Shown here piece by piece: positions 1-7,895 of a DNA stretch of 64,000 bases. Source of the stretch: Helicobacter pylori_CU (GTDB lineage Bacteria; Campylobacterota; Campylobacteria; Campylobacterales; Helicobacteraceae); the NCBI RefSeq assembly GCF_000259235.1, contig NC_017733.1:310001-374000 (forward strand), in the 5' to 3' direction. Position numbers and translations under genes: made by a program. The notes under the pieces were generated by a model that made no database searches, was not told the origin of the DNA, and saw nothing but the letters and a program-made list of their open reading frames with translations. Every line of letters starts with the position of its first letter. The stretch's first letter is position 1.

Positions 1-114
1 ACCAAAGCTCTTTTAAACGCCATCCCTAAACCGGGCAAAGAATACCGCAAAAAACGCTTAGAAACCGTGGATGAAACCGTGGATTATTTGAGTTTTCAAA
101 AGGAGTTACGATGA
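1..114 (+). CDS. dppD: Dipeptide ABC transporter ATPase DppD, C-terminal end (partial)
   Basis: The reading frame is open from base 1 and ends at TGA 112-114, overlapping the ATG of dppF (ATGA). Only the last 37 residues are present (ending in FQKELR). They contain an ALLNAIPKPG-like stretch typical of the C-terminal region of oligopeptide/dipeptide ABC ATPases. The identity rests mainly on the tight overlap with dppF, because DppD and DppF normally form the two ATPase subunits of the dipeptide importer. The beginning lies outside the window. Confidence 0.75.
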   Translation, partial: TKALLNAIPKPGKEYRKKRLETVDETVDYLSFQKELR

Positions 115-917
115 AGCTCTTAGAAGTTAAAGAATTGAAAAAATCCTATGCGATAGACAGGGGGTTATTCAAGCCTAAAAGAGTGATTCATGCTCTCAAT
201 GGGATCAGTTTTGAAGTGGAACAAAATGAAGTTTTAAGCATTGTGGGGGAGAGCGGTTGCGGGAAAAGCACGACAGCCAAAATTTTAGCCGGGATTGAAA
301 GGCAAGATAGCGGGGCGATTTATTTCAATGGTAAGCGCCATTTGCATTTTAGCAAACAGGATTGGTTTGATTACCGCAAAAAGGTGCAAATGATTTTTCA
401 AGATCCTTATTCTAGCTTGAATCCTCGCTGGAAAGTGGGCGAGATCATCGCTGAACCCTTGCTTTTAAATTCTCATTTTTCAAAAAAAGAAATCAAAACA
501 AAAGTGCTAGAGATCATGCAAAAAGTGGGCTTGAAATTAGAATGGATCGATCGTTACCCCCACCAATTTTCAGGCGGTCAAAGGCAACGAATCGGCATTG
601 CTAGGGCGCTCATTTTGCATCCTAGCGTGGTGATTTGCGATGAGCCTGTGTCTGCGCTAGACGTGTCCATTCAAGCGCAAGTGTTGAATTTGCTCTTGGA
701 TTTGCAAAAAGAAATGGGGCTGACTTATATTTTTATCAGCCATGATTTAGGGGTGGTGGAGCATATTAGCGATAAAATCATCGTGATGAATCAAGGGCAA
801 ATCGTAGAAACGGGGGATGTGGATAGCGTGATAAGTGCTCCAAAGCACCCTTATACGCAGAAATTACTCAATGCGGTGCCGCATTTGGAAAAATCCATGC
901 AAAGATTTGCCAAATAA
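111..917 (+). CDS. dppF: Dipeptide ABC transporter ATP-binding protein DppF
   Basis: This 268-residue protein is an ABC ATPase of the oligopeptide/dipeptide family. It has a Walker A GESGCGKST at residues 46-54, a signature FSGGQRQRIGIARAL near 155-169, Walker B VVICDEPVSALD and an H-loop ISHDLG. The C-terminal motif APKHPYTQKLLNAVP is the oligopeptide-transporter C-terminal motif. It energises uptake of di/oligopeptides, an amino-acid source for this organism. The start codon overlaps the dppD stop (ATGA), so the two are translationally coupled as the last genes of the dpp operon. Length is normal for the family. Confidence 0.93.
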   Translation: MKLLEVKELKKSYAIDRGLFKPKRVIHALNGISFEVEQNEVLSIVGESGCGKSTTAKILAGIERQDSGAIYFNGKRHLHFSKQDWFDYRKKVQMIFQDPYSSLNPRWKVGEIIAEPLLLNSHFSKKEIKTKVLEIMQKVGLKLEWIDRYPHQFSGGQRQRIGIARALILHPSVVICDEPVSALDVSIQAQVLNLLLDLQKEMGLTYIFISHDLGVVEHISDKIIVMNQGQIVETGDVDSVISAPKHPYTQKLLNAVPHLEKSMQRFAK

Positions 918-935
918 AAGAAAGGGTATTAAGCT

Positions 936-2018
936 GTGTTTGTAGATAGCGTGGAAATTATCATCGCTTCGGGTAAGGGGGGGCCTGGAATGGTGAGTTT
1001 TAGGCGAGAAAAGTTTGTCATCAAAGGAGGCCCTGATGGAGGCGATGGAGGCGATGGAGGCGATGTGTATTTTGAAGTGGATAACAATACCGATACTTTA
1101 GCGAATTTTAGAGGCACTAAACACCATAAGGCTAAAAACGGGGCTCCAGGAGGCACACGAAATTGCGCGGGCAAAAAGGGCGAAGACAAGATTATTGTTG
1201 TGCCGCCAGGAACGCAAGTTTTTGTAGATGACAAGTTGTGGCTTGATTTGATCACGCCTAAAGAAAGGGTGTTAGCCTTAAAAGGAGGCAAGGGGGGGTT
1301 AGGGAATGCGCATTTTAAAAGCGCGACTAAACAACAACCCACTTACGCGCAAAAAGGCTTAGAGGGGGCTGAAAAATGCGTGCGTTTGGAATTAAAGCTC
1401 ATCGCTGATATAGGGTTAGTGGGCTTCCCTAATGCGGGTAAATCCACGCTCATTTCCACCATCTCTAACGCTAAGCCTAAAATCGCTAATTATGAATTTA
1501 CGACTCTAGTGCCTAATTTAGGGGTTGTGAGCGTGGATGAAAAAAGCGAATTTCTAATGGCGGATATTCCTGGCATTATTGAAGGGGCTAGTGAGGGAAA
1601 AGGCTTAGGGATTAGCTTTTTAAAGCACATTGAACGCACTAAGGTTCTAGCCTTTGTTTTAGACGCTTCCAGGCTGGATCTGGGCATTAAAGAGCAATAC
1701 CGACGCTTGAGGTTGGAGTTAGAGAAATTTTCACCCACTCTGGCCAACAAGCCTTTTGGGGTGTTGCTCAATAAATGCGATGTTGTAGAAAACATTGATG
1801 AGATGACTAAGGATTTTTGCACCTTTTTAAATTTGGGAGTGCAGAAATTAAACGCATTTGATTTAGAGCCGTATTTAGGGTTTTTACACCCCAATTTAAC
1901 CAGCGATTTTGAAAATAACCCTAATGAAAGATCAGCGCTCTTTGTCTTACCCCTTTCAGCAATTAGCACTCTCAACACGCATGCACTTAAATTTGTGTTG
2001 TTGAAAGCGTTACAATGA
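936..2018 (+). CDS. obg: Obg family GTPase
   Basis: This 360-residue essential GTPase acts in ribosome (50S) assembly and stress control. The N-terminal glycine-rich Obg fold spans about residues 1-158 (GGDGGDGGD near 35-43). The G domain carries GFPNAGKST at 163-171, the switch II motif DIPG near 211 and an NKCD motif. The start is GTG at 936, preceded by a GAAAGG-like ribosome site. It begins 18 bp after dppF and is probably co-transcribed with it. The last codons (KFVLLKAL region) are echoed by a similar stretch about 160 bp downstream (see findings). Confidence 0.95.
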   Translation: MFVDSVEIIIASGKGGPGMVSFRREKFVIKGGPDGGDGGDGGDVYFEVDNNTDTLANFRGTKHHKAKNGAPGGTRNCAGKKGEDKIIVVPPGTQVFVDDKLWLDLITPKERVLALKGGKGGLGNAHFKSATKQQPTYAQKGLEGAEKCVRLELKLIADIGLVGFPNAGKSTLISTISNAKPKIANYEFTTLVPNLGVVSVDEKSEFLMADIPGIIEGASEGKGLGISFLKHIERTKVLAFVLDASRLDLGIKEQYRRLRLELEKFSPTLANKPFGVLLNKCDVVENIDEMTKDFCTFLNLGVQKLNAFDLEPYLGFLHPNLTSDFENNPNERSALFVLPLSAISTLNTHALKFVLLKALQ

Positions 2019-2135
2019 AGCCATGTTGTATTTGAAAATAGTTTAATCAAGCCAGATACACTCCACTAAATTATAGCGTGTGGGGTGGGATTATAGAGGG
2101 TGTTTCATAAGATGCACAAAGACACACGCATAGAG

Positions 2136-2141
2136 TATAAT
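2136..2141 (+). promoter_or_regulatory. Probable -10 element (TATAAT) upstream of the alginate-lyase-like gene
   Basis: A perfect TATAAT lies 73 bp before the start of the gene at 2215, in a spacer after obg. H. pylori housekeeping promoters rely on the -10 hexamer with little -35 conservation, so this is plausible. It is not proven from sequence alone. Confidence 0.5.
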
Positions 2142-2214
2142 GGCGTGAAATTTCTGTTGTTAAAAGCGTTGCCATAAAACGCTGTTTTTTAATCAATTCA
2201 AGCAAAGGCGAGAG

Positions 2215-3210
2215 ATGAAAAGATTTGTTTTATTCTTGTTGTTCATGTGTGTTTGCGTTTGCGTTCAAGCTTACGCTGAGCAAGATTACTTTTTTAGGGA
2301 TTTTAAATCTAGAGATTTGCCCCAAAAACTCCACCTTGATAAAAAGCTCTCCCAAACAATACAGCCATGCGCGCAACTTAACGCATCAAGACACTACACT
2401 GCTACTGGGGTTAGAGATCCTGATGCCTGCACCAAGAGTTTTAAAAAATCCGCTATGGTTTCCTATGATTTAGCGCTAGGCTATTTAGTGAGCCAAAACA
2501 AACCATACGGCTTAAAAGCTATAGAGATTTTAAACGCTTGGGCTAATGAGCTTCAAAGCGTGGATACTTATCAAAGCGAGGACAATATCAATTTTTACAT
2601 GCCTTATATGAACATGGCTTATTGGTTTGTCAAAAAAGAATTTCCTAGCCCAGAATATGAAGATTTCATTAGGCGGATGCGTCAGTATTCTCAATCGGCT
2701 CTTAACACTAACCATGGGGCGTGGGGGATTCTTTTTGATGTGAGCTCTGCGTTAGCGCTAGACGATCATGCCCTTTTGCACAATAGCGCTAATCGGTGGC
2801 AGGATTGGATATTTAAAGCCATAGATGAGAATGGGGTTATTGCTAGTGCGATCACTAGGAGCGATACGAGCGATTATCATGGTGGCCCTACAAAGGGCAT
2901 TAAGGGGATAGCTTATACCAATTTCGCGCTTCTTGCGCTAACTATATCAGGCGAATTGCTTTTTGAGAACGGGTATGATTTGTGGGGTAGTGAGGCCGGT
3001 AAAAGGCTCTCTGTGGCGTATAACAAAGTTGCAACATGGATTTTAAACCCTGAAACTTTCCCCTATTTCCAGCCTAACCTTATTGGGGTGCATAACAACG
3101 CCTATTTCATTATTTTAGCCAAACATTATTCTAGCCCTAGCGCGGATGAGCTTTTAAAACAAGGCGATTTGCATGAAGATGGTTTCAGGCTGAAACTCCG
3201 ATCGCCATGA
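2215..3210 (+). CDS. Secreted alginate-lyase-like (PL5-type) protein
   Basis: The protein has 331 residues with a signal peptide (hydrophobic residues 4-19, cleavage near AYA-EQ). The body resembles the alginate lyase (poly-mannuronate lyase) all-alpha barrel family: repeated helical segments, a TNHGAW motif with adjacent Asn166-His167, and an Arg215...Tyr221 pair followed by HGG. These correspond to the Asn/His/Arg/Tyr catalytic set described for PL5 lyases. The R-to-Y spacing looks one residue shorter than in classical enzymes, so activity and substrate are uncertain. H. pylori makes no alginate, so the role could be polysaccharide turnover or something else. A TATAAT box lies 73 bp upstream. 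It is monocistronic. Confidence 0.7.
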   Translation: MKRFVLFLLFMCVCVCVQAYAEQDYFFRDFKSRDLPQKLHLDKKLSQTIQPCAQLNASRHYTATGVRDPDACTKSFKKSAMVSYDLALGYLVSQNKPYGLKAIEILNAWANELQSVDTYQSEDNINFYMPYMNMAYWFVKKEFPSPEYEDFIRRMRQYSQSALNTNHGAWGILFDVSSALALDDHALLHNSANRWQDWIFKAIDENGVIASAITRSDTSDYHGGPTKGIKGIAYTNFALLALTISGELLFENGYDLWGSEAGKRLSVAYNKVATWILNPETFPYFQPNLIGVHNNAYFIILAKHYSSPSADELLKQGDLHEDGFRLKLRSP

Positions 3211-3407
3211 ATTGTTTTGTATTCAAGATGATAGCGATAGCCATGCGCTTTAATCTTTTGATGAATGGTTCAGAAAGTTTGTTTCGGTCAGCATTATTTA
3301 CAAAAAGAGTTTAAAATAAACGCAATTGTATCTCTTGAGTCGTCTTTAGAGTGCAAATGATTATCAAAATGAATCGTTTTAGTTGTAAGCGTGCTTATTT
3401 ACACTAA

Positions 3408-3423
3408 AATAATGATCGTTATT
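3408..3423. promoter_or_regulatory. Near-perfect inverted repeat, candidate operator upstream of the YceI-like gene
   Basis: AATAATGATCGTTATT is a 16-bp palindrome with one mismatched pair, 27 bp before the gene at 3450. It is AT-rich and shares the TAATNATTA-like character of H. pylori Fur sites. A second Fur-like stretch (AATGATTATCAAAAT) lies at 3356-3370. Which regulator binds, if any, cannot be told from sequence. Confidence 0.4.
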
Positions 3424-3449
3424 GATAAGACCACATTAAAGGATAATGA

Positions 3450-4004
3450 ATGAAAAAAATGGTTTTGGTATCGGTTTTACTAGCAGGGTTTTTGCAAGCG
3501 GTGAATTTGGATTTATCTTCGGCTAAGCTAACATGGACAGCCTTTAAAACTAAGGCTAAAACACCAGTAAATGGGAGTTTTGAAAGCATCACTTATAAAC
3601 TGGGTAAATCTCAAGATAGTTTGAAAACCCTTTTAGAAGGGGCAACTGCGAGCATGGATAGCTTGAAAGTCAATTTGGGCGATGAATTAAAAAATAAGAA
3701 TGTTCAAGAAGCTTTTTTCGCTCTTTTTAAAAACACTAACATTAAAGTAACTTTTAGAAATGTGATAGAAGGCGATCATGCAGGTTCTCTTACGGCTTAT
3801 GTGAGGATGAATGAAAAGCTGGTAAAAGTGCCTATGCAATACACGATTGCTGAGGATAAGCTCGTGGTTAAAGGGGTCTTGGATCTATTGAATTTTGGCT
3901 TGAAAAACGAATTAGCGAGCTTGGCTAAACGATGCGAGAGTTTTCATGAGGGCTTGACTTGGTCGCAAGTGGAAATCCAATTTGAAAGCATGATTAAGGG
4001 ATAA
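3450..4004 (+). CDS. YceI-family periplasmic protein
   Basis: The protein has 184 residues and an N-terminal signal peptide (residues 1-17, cleavage after LQA). The mature part has the YceI lipocalin-like pattern: an opening LTWTAFKTKAKTPVNGSF strand pair, a central NVQEAFFALFKNT segment and a final strand. YceI proteins are periplasmic and bind isoprenoid-type lipids in an antiparallel beta barrel; some respond to acid or other stress. It lies 9 bp before hemL and may be co-transcribed with it. A palindromic candidate operator sits just upstream. Specific ligand unknown. Confidence 0.8.
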   Translation: MKKMVLVSVLLAGFLQAVNLDLSSAKLTWTAFKTKAKTPVNGSFESITYKLGKSQDSLKTLLEGATASMDSLKVNLGDELKNKNVQEAFFALFKNTNIKVTFRNVIEGDHAGSLTAYVRMNEKLVKVPMQYTIAEDKLVVKGVLDLLNFGLKNELASLAKRCESFHEGLTWSQVEIQFESMIKG

Positions 4005-4013
4005 TGTAAAATC

Positions 4014-5306
4014 ATGGAGTTGTTGCACAGCATTAATGATTTTAATGAAGCTAAGCAGGTGATCGCTGGGGGGGTCAATTCGCCTGTGAGGGCGTTTAAG
4101 AGCGTTAAAGGCACTCCCCCCTTTATTTTAAAAGGTAAGGGGGCGTATCTTTATGATGTGGATAACAACCATTATATAGATTTTGTGCAAAGCTGGGGGC
4201 CTTTGATTTTTGGGCATGCTGATGAAGAGATTGAAAAAAATATTATTAATGCATTAAAAAAAGGCACTTCTTTTGGCGCTCCCACAGAATTAGAAACCAC
4301 TTTAGCTAAGGAAATCATTTCTTGTTATGAAGGCTTAGATAAGGTGCGTTTAGTGAGTAGCGGCACGGAAGCGACCATGAGCGCGATACGACTCGCTAGA
4401 GCTTATAGCCAGAAAGACGATTTGATCAAGTTTGAAGGGTGCTACCATGGGCATAGCGACTCCTTATTGGTGAAAGCGGGTAGTGGGTGCGCTACTTTTG
4501 GATCGCCTTCTTCTTTAGGCGTGCCGAACGATTTTAGCAAACACACCCTAGTGGCTCGTTATAACGACTTGAACTCCACAGAAGAATGCTTTAAAAAAGG
4601 CAATGTGGGTTGTGTCATCATTGAACCCATTGCCGGGAATATGGGGTTAGTGCCGGCTCAAAAAGAGTTTTTACTAGGCTTAAAGGCTTTGTGTGAAAAA
4701 TACCAAGCGGTGCTGATTTTAGATGAAGTGATGAGCGGGTTTAGAGCGAGTTTGAGCGGTTCGCAAGAATTTTATGGCGTCGTGCCGGATTTGGTAACCT
4801 TTGGTAAGGTGATAGGTGCGGGGCTTCCTTTGGCGTGTTTTGGAGGGCGTGCAGAAATTATGGACTTGCTTTCGCCCATTGGAAGCGTGTATCAAGCAGG
4901 CACTTTGAGCGGTAACCCCCTAGCGGTGTGCGCAGGGTTGAGTGCGCTTTATAAAATCAAAAGAGACAAAACCCTTTATACCCGCTTGAACGCTCTAGCC
5001 GTTCGTTTGACTCAAGGTTTAAAAAAGAGCGCTCAAAGCTATAATATCGCCTTACAAACGCTCAATATGGGGAGCATGTTTGGCTTTTTCTTTAACGAAA
5101 ATGCGGTGCGTGATTTTGATGACGCTTTAAAAAGCGATACGGAGATGTTTGCGAAATTCCACCAAAAAATGCTTTTTAAGGGCGTGTATTTGGCATGTTC
5201 AAGCTTTGAAACCGGCTTTATTTGTGAGCCTATGACTGAAGAGATGATTGATTTTACGATCGCAAAAGCCGATGAAAGTTTTGATGAAATCATAAAGGGC
5301 GTGTGA
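4014..5306 (+). CDS. hemL: Glutamate-1-semialdehyde 2,1-aminomutase
   Basis: This 430-residue PLP enzyme converts glutamate-1-semialdehyde to 5-aminolevulinate in the C5 haem/tetrapyrrole pathway (cytosol). The PLP-binding lysine is Lys265 in TFGKVIGAG. Other family motifs are GGVNSPVRAF at the N-terminus, SSGTEATMSAIRLAR, CYHGHSDSLLVKAGSG and LDEVMSGFR. Length is normal. It starts 9 bp after the YceI-like gene and is followed 4 bp later by the small membrane gene at 5311. Confidence 0.96.
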   Translation: MELLHSINDFNEAKQVIAGGVNSPVRAFKSVKGTPPFILKGKGAYLYDVDNNHYIDFVQSWGPLIFGHADEEIEKNIINALKKGTSFGAPTELETTLAKEIISCYEGLDKVRLVSSGTEATMSAIRLARAYSQKDDLIKFEGCYHGHSDSLLVKAGSGCATFGSPSSLGVPNDFSKHTLVARYNDLNSTEECFKKGNVGCVIIEPIAGNMGLVPAQKEFLLGLKALCEKYQAVLILDEVMSGFRASLSGSQEFYGVVPDLVTFGKVIGAGLPLACFGGRAEIMDLLSPIGSVYQAGTLSGNPLAVCAGLSALYKIKRDKTLYTRLNALAVRLTQGLKKSAQSYNIALQTLNMGSMFGFFFNENAVRDFDDALKSDTEMFAKFHQKMLFKGVYLACSSFETGFICEPMTEEMIDFTIAKADESFDEIIKGV

Positions 5307-5310
5307 ATTT

Positions 5311-5574
5311 TTGAAAAAGCCAAAGTATTATAAATTCATAGAGGGGGCGAATTATTTGAGCTTAGGGCTGTCTATGGTGGTAGCGATCCTTATGGGTGTG
5401 GCTATAGGCTATGGGCTTAAAAAGCTCACTCACATTCCGTGGCTTTTTTGGCTTGGGGTTATTTGGGGCGTGTTAGCGAGCTTTCTCAATGTCTATAAAG
5501 CTTATAAAAACATGCAAAAGGATTATGAAGAATTAGCCAAAGACCCTAAATACACACAAAACAAAACAAAATAA
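5311..5574 (+). CDS. AtpZ/AtpI-like small membrane protein
   Basis: The protein has 87 residues with two membrane helices (about 14-36 and 42-62) and a charged C-terminal tail. The segment SLGLSMVVAILMGVAIGYGLKK is typical of AtpZ/AtpI-type F1Fo-ATPase accessory proteins, which assist c-ring assembly or cation supply. The start is TTG at 5311, 4 bp after the hemL stop. The atp operon itself is not in this window, so the gene is detached from it. Family assignment is by pattern only. Confidence 0.65.
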   Translation: MKKPKYYKFIEGANYLSLGLSMVVAILMGVAIGYGLKKLTHIPWLFWLGVIWGVLASFLNVYKAYKNMQKDYEELAKDPKYTQNKTK

Positions 5575-5589
5575 ATACCATAAAAGCCC

Positions 5590-5994
5590 ATGTGCCAAAT
5601 CCAATGCTTGCTTGTTTTGCTTTCTATCAATATAGTTAGCGCGATCATCGTTTATTTTTTCCAAGCATTTCAAGGGGTTTTGAATTTTGAGGGGGGGTTT
5701 TTGGGGTTTTTTATCGTGGCGTTGTCTTCGTATTACGGCGTTAAAAAGCGTTTGGATTTAAGGAAACAAAATTCAGGAGAAAAAGAAGAAAAGCAAAAAT
5801 TTCAAAAATTCGCCCTGGGTTTGGAAATGTCTTTCAATGTGTGGCGTTTAGGGGGGTATGGGGTTTTACTAGGCATTTTAGGAGCGCTTTTATTCTTGCA
5901 TCTTTTTAATGGGTTAATCTTTCTTATCGGCGTGTTTGTGAGCTCGCTCTCTAGCGCGTTATTACGATTTTTAAACAATAATGGTAAGTTTTGA
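5590..5994 (+). CDS. Hypothetical four-helix membrane protein (possibly AtpI-like)
   Basis: The protein has 134 residues with four predicted membrane segments (about 5-27, 34-50, 86-105, 107-127) and a charged cytosolic loop (DLRKQNSGEKEEKQK) between the second and third. It lies 15 bp after the AtpZ-like gene on the same strand. Size, helix number and position next to AtpZ would fit AtpI/UncI, but no clear family motif is visible, so this is inference. The first codon ATG at 5590 has no strong ribosome site. Confidence 0.55.
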   Translation: MCQIQCLLVLLSINIVSAIIVYFFQAFQGVLNFEGGFLGFFIVALSSYYGVKKRLDLRKQNSGEKEEKQKFQKFALGLEMSFNVWRLGGYGVLLGILGALLFLHLFNGLIFLIGVFVSSLSSALLRFLNNNGKF

Positions 5995-6048
5995 CACAAA
6001 CTCACATGGATTTTAACCCCTTTAATTCTCTTTTAATTTCTAATCCTA

Positions 6049-6054
6049 TACAAT
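6049..6054 (+). promoter_or_regulatory. Probable -10 element (TACAAT) of the amidase-pgdA operon
   Basis: TATACAAT at 6047-6054 sits 24 bp before the TTG start at 6078 in an AT-rich spacer. It would drive the gene run amidase, pgdA, the Cys protein and the COG0523 GTPase. Confidence 0.4.
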
Positions 6055-6077
6055 AAAAACAAAAATGGGAGTGGATC

Positions 6078-6956
6078 TTGAAAACAAAAAATCCCGCTAA
6101 AAGAATCCTAAAAACCGCCGTGATTCAAATGCAATCCAAACCCTACGCCTTAAATGAAAACCTGCAATTAGTGCTCAACCTAGCCAAAGAAGCCCACGAC
6201 AAAGGCGCGAATCTCATTGTTTTACCGGAATTGTTTGATAGCGGTTATTTCGTGAATGATAAAGACGCGGATTTTGGGTTGGATTTTAAAGCGATAGAGC
6301 ATAGCGAGCTAAAAAGCGAGACTTTGAGAGCGTTAAGCGATTTTGCGAAATCTAGCGATACGCATATTGTGGCATGCAGCATTGAAAAAACGAATAAAAA
6401 ACTCTACGACAGCGCTTATATCATTCCACCAAAAGTCGGGATCGTTGGCAAGCATCGTAAAATCTATTTGTGGGGCGATGAAAAATCGCGCTTTAGAAGG
6501 GGCAAAAAATACGAGGTTTTTACGCTGGATTTTGGGGATTTTAGCGCGAAAGTGGGTTTGCAAATTTGCTATGAAATCGGCTTTGGCGTGGGTGCGAATT
6601 TGCTTGCGTTACAAGGAGCAGAGGTTTTAATCTATCCTAGCGCGTTTGGCAAAGCCAGGGCTTATAATTGGGATTTATTGAGCAAGGCTAGAGCGTTAGA
6701 AAATGGCTGTTTTGTGTGCGCGTGCAATCATAGTGGGGAAGAAACTAACGCTAAATTAAAACAAACGCTAGAGTTTGCCGGCGATTCAAGAATCATCGCA
6801 CCCAATGGGAAAATCATCGCGCAAGCCACCAAGCTTAATGAGGTCATTATCGCTGAAATGGATTTGAACGAAGTGGCGTTGCAACGCCAAAAAATCCCTT
6901 ATTTACAAGATTTTGACACCAAACTCACCAAAAAGGGGTTTGGAAAACTCACTTAA
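6078..6956 (+). CDS. Carbon-nitrogen hydrolase (nitrilase superfamily amidase)
   Basis: This 292-residue protein has the nitrilase-superfamily Glu-Lys-Cys triad: Glu51 in LPELFDSGY, Lys128 in GKHRKIYLW and Cys164 in LQICYEIGF. It resembles N-carbamoyl-amino-acid or omega-amidase-type enzymes that hydrolyse a C-N bond of an amide. The substrate cannot be read from sequence. The start used is TTG at 6078, preceded by a GGGAGTGG purine run; an internal ATG at residue 18 would cut into the first beta strand. It ends 12 bp before pgdA. Confidence 0.85.
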   Translation: MKTKNPAKRILKTAVIQMQSKPYALNENLQLVLNLAKEAHDKGANLIVLPELFDSGYFVNDKDADFGLDFKAIEHSELKSETLRALSDFAKSSDTHIVACSIEKTNKKLYDSAYIIPPKVGIVGKHRKIYLWGDEKSRFRRGKKYEVFTLDFGDFSAKVGLQICYEIGFGVGANLLALQGAEVLIYPSAFGKARAYNWDLLSKARALENGCFVCACNHSGEETNAKLKQTLEFAGDSRIIAPNGKIIAQATKLNEVIIAEMDLNEVALQRQKIPYLQDFDTKLTKKGFGKLT

Positions 6957-6968
6957 AAAGGAGCGATT

Positions 6969-7850
6969 ATGGCAAAAGAAATTTTAGTGGCTTATGGCGT
7001 GGATATTGATGCGGTGGCTGGTTGGTTAGGGAGCTATGGTGGAGAGGATTCGCCTGATGATATTTCGCGCGGGCTTTTTGCGGGTGAAGTGGGGATCCCA
7101 CGGCTTTTGAAATTGTTTAAAAAATACCATCTCCCTGCGACTTGGTTTGCACCGGGGCATTCTATTGAAACTTTTCCAGAGCAAATGAAAATGATCGTGG
7201 ATGCAGGGCATGAAGTGGGTGCGCATGGGTATTCGCATGAAAACCCTATCGCTATGAGCGCCAAGCAAGAAGAAGATGTTTTGTTAAAAAGCGTTGAATT
7301 GATTAAAGATCTTACCGGCAAAGCCCCCACAGGCTATGTGGCACCGTGGTGGGAGTTTTCTAATATCACTAATGAATTGCTTTTAAAACACGGCTTCAAA
7401 TACGACCACTCGCTCATGCACAATGATTTCACGCCCTATTATGTGCGCGTGGGGGATAGTTGGAGCAAGATTGATTATAGTTTGGAAGCTAAGGATTGGA
7501 TGAAGCCTTTAATCCGTGGGGTGGAAACCGATCTGGTGGAAATCCCTGCGAACTGGTATTTGGACGATTTACCGCCGATGATGTTCATCAAAAAGTCCCC
7601 CAATAGTTTTGGTTTTGTAAGCCCGCATGATATAGGGCAAATGTGGATCGATCAATTTGATTGGGTTTATCGTGAGATGGATTATGCGGTGTTTAGCATG
7701 ACAATCCACCCTGATGTGAGCGCCCGTCCGCAAGTGTTGCTCATGCATGAAAAAATCATTGAGCATATCAACAAGCATAAGGGCGTGCGTTGGGTAACAT
7801 TCAATGAAATCGCTGATGATTTCTTAAAACGAAACCCTAGAAAAAAATAG
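6969..7850 (+). CDS. pgdA: Peptidoglycan deacetylase PgdA
   Basis: This 293-residue polysaccharide deacetylase removes the acetyl group of N-acetylglucosamine in peptidoglycan. In H. pylori this protects against lysozyme. The metal site is visible as Asp14 (GVDIDA) with His86 and His90 (GAHGYSHE). The APWWEFSN and MTIHPDVSAR motifs are the later catalytic loops. There is no signal peptide, as known for the H. pylori protein. A good AAAAGGAG site precedes the ATG. A hairpin follows the stop. Confidence 0.93.
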   Translation: MAKEILVAYGVDIDAVAGWLGSYGGEDSPDDISRGLFAGEVGIPRLLKLFKKYHLPATWFAPGHSIETFPEQMKMIVDAGHEVGAHGYSHENPIAMSAKQEEDVLLKSVELIKDLTGKAPTGYVAPWWEFSNITNELLLKHGFKYDHSLMHNDFTPYYVRVGDSWSKIDYSLEAKDWMKPLIRGVETDLVEIPANWYLDDLPPMMFIKKSPNSFGFVSPHDIGQMWIDQFDWVYREMDYAVFSMTIHPDVSARPQVLLMHEKIIEHINKHKGVRWVTFNEIADDFLKRNPRKK

Positions 7851-7854
7851 CGAT

Positions 7855-7877
7855 AACGCCAAAAGATTTTTGGCGTT
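7855..7877. terminator. Perfect 10-bp hairpin after pgdA (terminator or attenuator)
   Basis: AACGCCAAAA and TTTTGGCGTT form a perfect 10-bp stem with a 3-base GAT loop, starting 5 bp after the pgdA stop. The T run after it is only three bases and the next gene starts 18 bp later. It may be a partial terminator or an mRNA-stability element within the operon rather than a full stop. Confidence 0.6.
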
Positions 7878-7895
7878 TGATTAAAAGGTTGAAAG

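Noticed and set aside
929..1342. Long minus-strand frame opposite obg
   Set aside because: Pro/Leu/Ser-rich translation of the glycine-rich obg 5' end; no start signal and no family.
1490..2050. 186-codon minus-strand frame opposite the obg GTPase domain
   Set aside because: Mirrors a well-identified gene; composition (Ser, Lys, Leu) typical of antisense reading in AT-rich DNA.
6343..6630. Alternative plus-strand frame inside the amidase gene
   Set aside because: Overlaps the active-site region of a clear nitrilase-family gene in another frame; no ribosome site.
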